Shown: positions 59,355-64,000 of the stretch, piece by piece
How positions within the stretch are numbered: position 1 is the first letter of the stretch
How the letters are laid out: every line of letters starts with the position of its first letter
Source: DASVWZ01 sp963708575
GTDB lineage: Bacteria > Acidobacteriota > Terriglobia > Terriglobales > Acidobacteriaceae
DNA: 64,000 nucleotides
Direction: 5' to 3'
Assembly: GCA_963708575.1 (NCBI GenBank)
Contig: CAVPTB010000007.1
Span: 1,736,001 to 1,800,000 of the forward strand
The notes under the pieces: model-generated
Databases searched by the model: none
What the model was told of the DNA's origin: nothing
What the model saw: the letters and a program-made list of their open reading frames with translations, nothing else
Position numbers and translations under genes: made by a program

Positions 59355-60056
59355 ATGTACGATCCGCGCCAGCGCCTGATCGTCGCTTTGGATGTTCCGA
59401 CCGCGGCCGCCGCCCAGAAGATCGTGGCGGCCGTGGGCAACTCGGCTTCTTTCTATAAGGTCGGAATGCAGCTTTACACCGCGGAAGGGCCCGCCGTGGT
59501 GCGCGACCTTATCTCTGCGGGACGCCGGGTTTTCCTCGACCTGAAGTACCACGACATCCCCAACACGGTGGCTTCTGCCGTGACCGAAGCCGGACGCCTC
59601 GGCGTAAGCATGCTCACGATTCATGCCTCGGGCGGGGGCAGGATGATTCGTGCCGCAACCGATGCCGCCCGCGAAGCCAATCCCGCAACCATGGTGCTGG
59701 CGGTGACCGTGCTGACCAGCCTCGCCGACGGCGATCTGGAACGGATCGGAGTCCGTGGACGGGTACAGGATCAGGTGTTGCGCCTGGCGGCTTTGGCCCT
59801 GGCTGACGGTTGCCATGGGGTTGTGGCGTCGGCCCAGGAAGCCTCCGCGTTACGTGGCAAGCTTGATGGCGACTTTGCCATCGTGACCCCCGGGGTTCGG
59901 CCCGCGGGATCCGCCCACGGAGACCAGGCCCGAGTGGTCACCCCAGCAGAGGCCATCGCCGCGGGAGCCACTCACATCGTTGTAGGACGTCCCATCACCC
60001 ATGCCGCCGACCCCGCCGCCGAAGCCAAGGCAATTCTCAGCCAGATCGGCGTCTAA
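59355..60056 (+). CDS. pyrF: Orotidine 5'-phosphate decarboxylase
   Basis: PyrF decarboxylates OMP to UMP, the last step of de novo pyrimidine synthesis. The 233-residue TIM-barrel protein has the opening RLIVALDVPT, KVGMQLY, the catalytic tetrad region FLDLKYHDIPNTV (D62, K64, D67), SMLTIHASGG, the VLAVTVLTSL strand, and the C-terminal phosphate-binding TPGVRPAGSAHGDQARVVTP and THIVVGRPITHAADP blocks. The length is that of the short class (about 230). The ATG is preceded by AGAGGA and lies 28 bp after rlpA, so the two may be co-transcribed. Confidence 0.97.
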   Translation: MYDPRQRLIVALDVPTAAAAQKIVAAVGNSASFYKVGMQLYTAEGPAVVRDLISAGRRVFLDLKYHDIPNTVASAVTEAGRLGVSMLTIHASGGGRMIRAATDAAREANPATMVLAVTVLTSLADGDLERIGVRGRVQDQVLRLAALALADGCHGVVASAQEASALRGKLDGDFAIVTPGVRPAGSAHGDQARVVTPAEAIAAGATHIVVGRPITHAADPAAEAKAILSQIGV

Positions 60057-60084
60057 AAGCGCACTCCAAAATTCCCGCCGCAAC

Positions 60085-60120
60085 CTTTGTCATGCTGAGC
60101 GAAGCGAAGCATCCCTACAC
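60085..60120. repeat. Interspersed-repeat-like element (GAAGCGAAGCATCC type)
   Basis: The stretch CTTTGTCATGCTGAGCGAAG...CGAAGCATCCC lies between pyrF and the TetR gene. I recall very similar strings, ending GAAGCATCC or GAGAATCC, as dispersed short repeats in Acidobacteriota intergenic regions. Only one copy is visible in this window, so repeat status rests on that recollection. Confidence 0.45.
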
Positions 60121-60167
60121 CATCGTTACTCCCGGCCGTCCGCGATGCCGGCCTTCGCTCCGAGCTT

Positions 60168-60779
60168 TTAGGCTAGGTACCGGGCAAGCTCCCTCCGGCA
60201 CTCGCGAATCGGCGTGGCACTCTGAGCTGCCTTGGCCAGCGACATCGCGCCTGAAAATGAAGCGACAACGAAGGTCGCCAGCCTCTTGGGATCGATCTTC
60301 CGCACCGTCCCAGCCTTGAGATCATCGCGCAATCGCTGTGCGATAGCTTGTTCCCATTGTTCGAATACTCTGAGCAGCCCTCGCTGGAAATCCTGATCCG
60401 CCAGCGAGAGTTCCAACACCAGATTGTTGAGCGGGCATCCCGAAATCGCCCGCTCACCGCCGACACTCTCCGCCACGGAGTCGAACACGGCGAGGATCCC
60501 ACGGGCCGCGGACGAGGCATTACGTACTGGCTCAATCCACGTCTTTGTAATATTGTCGGCAACCCGTTCCTCAATCACCGCAAGGGCAAGGCTCTTCTTG
60601 GTGGGAAAGTAGTGGTAAAGGGAGCCGGCCGGCACCTCCGCAAGCCGCATCACATCGTGCATGCTGGTGGCGTGATAACCGCGCTGTTGAAATTCATCCG
60701 CTGCGGCATCCAGGACTCGGCCGCGAGTAGCCAGCGGATTATAAGCCCGCTTTAGAAGTGAAGCTTCTTTTTTCTTCAC
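60168..60779 (-). CDS. TetR-family transcriptional repressor
   Basis: A 203-residue regulator with an N-terminal TetR-type DNA-binding domain (about 12-60; RGRVLDAAADEFQQRGYHATSMHDVM, then AGSLYHYFPTKKSLALAVIEE) and a helical ligand-binding/dimerisation domain containing GCPLNNLVLELSLADQDFQRGL, a pattern seen in the YxaF/LmrA-like branch. The divergent neighbour is a small gene pair (DUF1579-like protein and NIPSNAP protein). Two palindromes stand in the 103-bp spacer, so autoregulation and repression of the pair are likely. The ligand is unknown. Confidence 0.9.
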   Translation of the reverse strand: MKKKEASLLKRAYNPLATRGRVLDAAADEFQQRGYHATSMHDVMRLAEVPAGSLYHYFPTKKSLALAVIEERVADNITKTWIEPVRNASSAARGILAVFDSVAESVGGERAISGCPLNNLVLELSLADQDFQRGLLRVFEQWEQAIAQRLRDDLKAGTVRKIDPKRLATFVVASFSGAMSLAKAAQSATPIRECRRELARYLA

Positions 60780-60795
60780 ACTTGACCTCTAGCAC

Positions 60796-60856
60796 TTGAC
60801 AACGAATAGGACGATCATCCTATTCTTGCCCATCATTAAACCGGACGACCGGTCTA
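60796..60856. promoter_or_regulatory. Divergent promoter with two palindromic operator candidates
   Basis: TTGACA (60796-60801) is followed 19 bp later by TATTCT (60821-60826) on the plus strand. Two palindromes overlap or follow it: GAATAGGA-CGATCA-TCCTATTC (60804-60825, 8-bp arms, perfect) and TAAACCGG-ACGA-CCGGTCTA (60837-60856; its inner ACCGG-ACGA-CCGGT core is perfect). Their centres are 32 bp apart, about three helical turns, so two dimers could bind on one face of the helix. Confidence 0.65.
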
Positions 60857-60882
60857 ATTAAACTTTAGCATAGCGTAGACCA

Positions 60883-61617
60883 ATGCCCGATTCACCTGAG
60901 CGGCAAATGAAAACTATGACAACCAGGAATACAGTTAGGCTATCTCGGACGGAGGACGGCTTTCGCTGGGACGCAAACAGAGCCTCATCCGCGCTCCGGC
61001 TTACCATCTTCAGGGCTTCCCGAACTGCTCTCCTACTGGCCAGTGTTTTGTCTTTATCGATTTTCCCAGTTCAGGCTGGACCGAAACAAGATTCGGCCCC
61101 AGCGGAAACCAACAGTCAACTCAATCATAGTGACGGGCAACATGACTTCGACTTCGCGATTGGCCGCTGGAAAACCCATCTGTCACGCCTCCAGCATCCC
61201 CTGACCGGATCGAAGACATGGATTGAATATGAGGGATCCGCCACGGTCCGCCAGGTATGGAATGGGCGCGCCAATCTTGAGGAGTTCGAAGCCAACGGCG
61301 CCGCCGGACACATCCAGGGTCTGACCCTCCGACTCTACCATCCGCAATCTCGTCAATGGAGCCAGAGCTGGTCGACCAGCAACGACGGCACGCTGAGTCA
61401 GCCCATGATCGGAGGCTTTCACGATGGCCGCGGCGAATTCTTCGACCAGGAGTCGTTTCAAGAACGCATGGTCTTTGTACGTTGGGTCTGGTCAGACATC
61501 AAGCCGAGTTCATGCCGCTTTGAGCAATCCTTTTCGGCTGACGGCGGCAAAACCTGGGAAGTGAACTGGATCAACGTTTATACCAGAGTGGCAGAGACAG
61601 GCGATGAGACGCATTGA
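60883..61617 (+). CDS. Exported DUF1579-like hypothetical protein
   Basis: A 244-residue protein with an extended N-terminus and then a hydrophobic export or membrane segment (TALLLASVLSLSIFPVQAG, about 48-66). The mature part has the opening HDFDFAIGRWKTHLSRLQHPLTG and repeated beta strands with Trp (GHIQGLTLRLYHPQSRQWSQS, MIGGFHDGRGEFFDQESF, WSDIKPSSCRFEQSFSADG, KTWEVNWINVYTR). These features suggest a lipocalin-like DUF1579 relative. ATG 60907 is a second start candidate. The gene is first in the TetR-controlled pair, and its end overlaps the NIPSNAP start by 14 bp, showing translational coupling. Function unknown; possibly a small-molecule carrier working with the NIPSNAP protein. Confidence 0.68.
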   Translation: MPDSPERQMKTMTTRNTVRLSRTEDGFRWDANRASSALRLTIFRASRTALLLASVLSLSIFPVQAGPKQDSAPAETNSQLNHSDGQHDFDFAIGRWKTHLSRLQHPLTGSKTWIEYEGSATVRQVWNGRANLEEFEANGAAGHIQGLTLRLYHPQSRQWSQSWSTSNDGTLSQPMIGGFHDGRGEFFDQESFQERMVFVRWVWSDIKPSSCRFEQSFSADGGKTWEVNWINVYTRVAETGDETH

Positions 61618-62467
61618 AGAGTTCGTTGAGCGAAATTTCCCATGGCTGGCCAGAATCCTGTTTCTCGCCGGAACCTGCTTGATTGCCATCGCCCAGATTC
61701 ATCCGATGCCGGATCGAGCCCCCGAACACGATCCTCGGTTGAGTGATTTTCAGGTCGTTGAGTTCCGCCGCTATGTCGTGAAGACTGGAGAGCGCCGGCA
61801 CTTCGCCCAGTATTTCGACAGCTATTTTCCCGAGGCATTTCAGCAGTTGGGGGCGATTGCCGCCGGCTCCTTCTTCGAGCGCGACAACCAGAACGGCTTC
61901 ACCTGGATTCGTGGTTTTCACACCATTGATCAGCGAGCGGTGGTGAATGCGGCGTTCTATTACGGCTCGGTTTGGAACGAGCATCGAGACACGGTAAACG
62001 GACTGATGACGGATTCCGACAACGTGATGCTGCTTCGTCCCTTAAACCCTGAGGCAGAGTTGTTAGTGTTGCCCGCTGTCGATCCCGTGAATGAGCCGGA
62101 TGGAGCCCAAGGAATTTCAGTTGCCCAAATCTTTGCCATAAAACAAACCGGCATCGAAGATTTCGCCAGGAACGCTCAACCTGTTTTCGACAAGTATCGA
62201 GCCGCAGGCGCTCGTCAGGCGGGGGTCCTGGTCACCCTCGACGTAAAAAACAACTACCCCCAGCTGCCGGTTCGCACCGATGGACCTTACTTGGTCTGGC
62301 TCGGCATTCTCAGAGACCATCAGGCTCTGGAGAAAGATTTTATGCCGGTAGCGAAACGGTTCGCTAAGACTCTTGCTGACACGGGATTGCTTCGAAGCAC
62401 GCCGGAGTTGGTGGTTCTCGATCCGACCCCGCGCTCACGCATGCGGTGGCTGCGTTCCTGGGAGTAG
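61604..62467 (+). CDS. NIPSNAP-family domain protein
   Basis: A 287-residue protein with an N-terminal membrane or signal segment (WLARILFLAGTCLIAIAQI, about 14-32) and two ferredoxin-like NIPSNAP-type repeats. The first shows VVEFRRYVVKTGERRHFAQYFDSYFPEAFQQLG and the WIRGFHTIDQRAVVNAAFYYGSVW block (about 48-125); the second (about 150-280) has DAGVLVTLDVKNNYPQLPVR-like strands (reads GVLVTLDVKNNYPQLP) and YLVWLGILRDHQALEKDF. NIPSNAP domains are dimeric alpha-beta barrels, with roles in lipid or aldehyde-related metabolism suspected. The gene overlaps the upstream one and is under the same TetR-type control. Confidence 0.8.
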   Translation: MRRIEEFVERNFPWLARILFLAGTCLIAIAQIHPMPDRAPEHDPRLSDFQVVEFRRYVVKTGERRHFAQYFDSYFPEAFQQLGAIAAGSFFERDNQNGFTWIRGFHTIDQRAVVNAAFYYGSVWNEHRDTVNGLMTDSDNVMLLRPLNPEAELLVLPAVDPVNEPDGAQGISVAQIFAIKQTGIEDFARNAQPVFDKYRAAGARQAGVLVTLDVKNNYPQLPVRTDGPYLVWLGILRDHQALEKDFMPVAKRFAKTLADTGLLRSTPELVVLDPTPRSRMRWLRSWE

Positions 62468-62703
62468 GACGGACAAAAACGCGGGGACGGACGGAGCGGT
62501 GGAGTGCACCCCGATTGTTTGCGCCCAATACGAAACTTGAGTCTGGACCTTATAAATTCTGAAATTTGGCATCTTCCCGACCTGAATTTGCTCCGATCGA
62601 GCCGGATGCCGGAGTCTATTATTTTTGACATTCCCTTAACAAAAAGCGGCGTATGATGTTTTTCGCTCGACGGAGACGGAAATCCGCGGTCAGGAGTCCG
62701 TTC

Positions 62704-63423
62704 ATGAAATCCTCTTCTGGTTCGTCCTTCTCGCTTTCCGGTCTTGATCATCGGCTTTCCATGTACGCACTCGCAGCAAGCGCTGCTGGCGTAGGGATCA
62801 TTGCGTTAGCCCAACCTGGGGAAGCCAAAATCGTCTACACCAAGGCCAACAAGCGTATCGGTCCAAATACCACGCTACATCTCGATCTGAATCATGATGG
62901 GATCACCGACTTCGACCTCAAGGACACTTACAGCACGAGCAGCGCAGGAGGAGCTTTTGGGGCTCTCTCTGCAGTTCCTCATCGGGCGCAGAACGCCGTC
63001 TGGGGACACACCGTTCCCTCCCACGCCTATGCGTCTGCCTTGCCGGCCAACGTGAAGATCGGGACTAAAGGGCAGTTCCTGCCGGGCGCGGGATTCATGG
63101 CGGCATCTTCGATCAGTGGAGGACGTCCCGGCAATTTTTCCTGCACCGGTCCTTGGGCCGATGTGACGAACCGTTACCTCGGTCTGAAGTTCACTATCGA
63201 CGGAAAAGTGCATTTTGGTTGGGCCCGCCTCAACGTGAGCTGTTCGAGCGCTACCGTGAACGCCACCCTGACGGGCTATGCGTACGAAACCGTAGCCAAT
63301 CGACCCATCCTGAGCGGCAAAAAGCAGGGACCAGCCGAACAGGACCGTTCAATTTCCGTGACCGTCGGGTCGGGCTCGCTGGGACGTCTGGCGCTGGGGA
63401 AGAAAGTTGCGCGAGGCCGATGA
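62704..63423 (+). CDS. Secreted protein with Ca-binding-like repeat, Acidobacteriota-specific family
   Basis: A 239-residue exported protein. I start at ATG 62704 (MKSSSGSSFSLSG...) because CAGGAG lies 7 bp upstream; a frame from 62653 adds an Arg-rich leader without a site. A hydrophobic stretch (YALAASAAGVGIIALAQ) follows the short leader LDHRLSM; the nearby sequence (QPGEAKIVYT) looks like the cleavage zone. The motif LDLNHDGITDFDLKDTY is an EF-hand-like calcium loop. Later strands include FTIDGKVHFGWARLNVSCSS. The C-terminus is basic (KKVARGR), not a PEP-CTERM tail. Several Acidobacteriota carry paralogues with the same ALAASAAGVG start, with unknown function. Confidence 0.62.
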   Translation: MKSSSGSSFSLSGLDHRLSMYALAASAAGVGIIALAQPGEAKIVYTKANKRIGPNTTLHLDLNHDGITDFDLKDTYSTSSAGGAFGALSAVPHRAQNAVWGHTVPSHAYASALPANVKIGTKGQFLPGAGFMAASSISGGRPGNFSCTGPWADVTNRYLGLKFTIDGKVHFGWARLNVSCSSATVNATLTGYAYETVANRPILSGKKQGPAEQDRSISVTVGSGSLGRLALGKKVARGR

Positions 63424-63460
63424 GGTTCTAGAACGCGTGGGCAAGGAGGGAGAAACCTCG

Positions 63461-64000
63461 ATGCTACATTTTCAGCCTTTCGATCTTCGCAAGATCTCCG
63501 TTCTTCTGGGCCTCGCCGCGATGATGCTGGTCACGCCTCTTCAGGCTGCCGTTCACGAGAAAGTTCTGCACCGGTTCAAGGGAAGTGATGGGGCGTATCC
63601 GTCTTCCAACCTTGTTTTGGACGCCGCTGGTCATCTGTACGGCACAACCTCGGCTGGTGGGAACGCAACCGCCTGCACTGGCGGCTGCGGCGTGGTATTC
63701 GAGCTGACTTCTTCCGGCGGCAACTGGAAAGAAACTGTCCTCTACGCCTTCCAGGGCACATCTGATGGCACCAGCCCGAGTGGCAATCTGATCGCTGACG
63801 CTTCCGGCAACCTCTACGGCACCACCCGTTATGGCGGAACGGGTACAGCCTGCACCAACGGATGCGGCGTGGTTTTCGAACTCTCGCCCAACCGTGACGC
63901 GTCCTGGACGGAGTCGGTGCTCTATGACTTCACCGACGGCACCGCCGGAGCCTACCCCGCGGGTCTGGTTCTGGGCTCGTCCGGCAAACTCTATGGCGTT
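63461..64000 (+). CDS. Secreted GloVer/HAF-repeat protein, truncated at the right edge
   Basis: Only the first 180 residues are in the window; the frame is still open at base 64000. A signal peptide (ISVLLGLAAMMLVTPLQA, about 12-29) is followed by tandem repeats of about 55-60 residues matching the choice-of-anchor GloVer/TIGR03803 type: SNLVLDAAGHLYGTTSAGG, then GCGVVFELTSSGGNWKETVLY, with a second copy SGNLIADASGNLYGTTRYGG / GCGVVFELSPNRDASWTESVLY and the start of a third (AGLVLGSSGKLYGV). Such repeats build exported beta-propeller-like proteins of unknown ligand. AAGGAGG lies 11 bp before the ATG. It follows the preceding secreted gene by 37 bp. Confidence 0.85.
   Translation, partial: MLHFQPFDLRKISVLLGLAAMMLVTPLQAAVHEKVLHRFKGSDGAYPSSNLVLDAAGHLYGTTSAGGNATACTGGCGVVFELTSSGGNWKETVLYAFQGTSDGTSPSGNLIADASGNLYGTTRYGGTGTACTNGCGVVFELSPNRDASWTESVLYDFTDGTAGAYPAGLVLGSSGKLYGV

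Noticed and set aside
1..64000. Mobile element, prophage, toxin-antitoxin or defence island
   Set aside because: No integrase, transposase, phage structural, restriction-modification, Cas or toxin-antitoxin signature was found on either strand; the window is mostly ordinary chromosome.

Overview
The window looks like chromosomal DNA from an Acidobacteriota member, most likely Terriglobia / subdivision 1 (Koribacter-like). This is inferred from gene content and not from any marker-gene alignment. The supporting signs are moderately high GC, an Oar-type TonB-dependent receptor with an N-terminal carboxypeptidase-regulatory domain, a GloVer/HAF tandem-repeat secreted protein, a glycoamylase-family exported enzyme, a fused AmiE-NamZ protein, and a short interspersed repeat ending in GAAGCATCC. 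No phage, integrase, transposase, CRISPR array, rRNA or tRNA gene was recognised.

Layout. 1-7.9 kb: central metabolism and housekeeping (transaldolase, TPR membrane protein, Cof-type HAD phosphatase, lytic transglycosylase, LPG-synthase-like flippase-fold protein, NrdR, NAD-type isocitrate dehydrogenase, cupin). 8.3-14.4 kb: a minus-strand heavy-metal RND efflux operon (small membrane protein - TolC-like - membrane fusion - CzcA/CusA pump). 14.6-15.0 kb: two tiny Flp-type pilin genes, the second with a degenerate processing site. 15-24.5 kb: exported and envelope proteins (glycoamylase-like enzyme, M1 peptidase with a membrane partner, c-type cytochrome/PQQ beta-propeller lipoprotein, SRPBCC protein, metallophosphoesterase).

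24.6-39 kb is a nucleic-acid maintenance and translation block: a very large Lhr helicase overlapping a Nei2-type glycosylase, then TrmJ, a DEAD-box helicase with a strong bidirectional terminator, two ABC-F ATPases (YbiT-like and Uup-like), an RNB ribonuclease and a YkgJ-type cysteine-cluster protein. 39.1-43.9 kb holds a divergent signalling pair: a 1163-residue hybrid histidine kinase and a response regulator with an HD-GYP domain. 44-47.9 kb carries envelope proteins, a 33-residue membrane microprotein and a TonB-dependent receptor that appears to have lost the middle of its barrel.

48-54.1 kb is the most coherent accessory theme: peptidoglycan (MurNAc) salvage. A divergent pair of AmiE-like serine hydrolases (one fused to an exo-muramidase NamZ/DUF1343 domain, the other with no canonical start codon) sits next to murQ and, 180 bp on, murA. 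This resembles a rewired form of the Bacillus murQ-amiE-namZ recycling operon. 54.2-64 kb contains an exported amidohydrolase broken by a one-base frameshift, zinc-ribbon/PspC membrane proteins, thiD, rlpA, pyrF, a TetR repressor with two palindromic operator candidates controlling a DUF1579-like/NIPSNAP gene pair, and two secreted proteins, the last running off the right edge.
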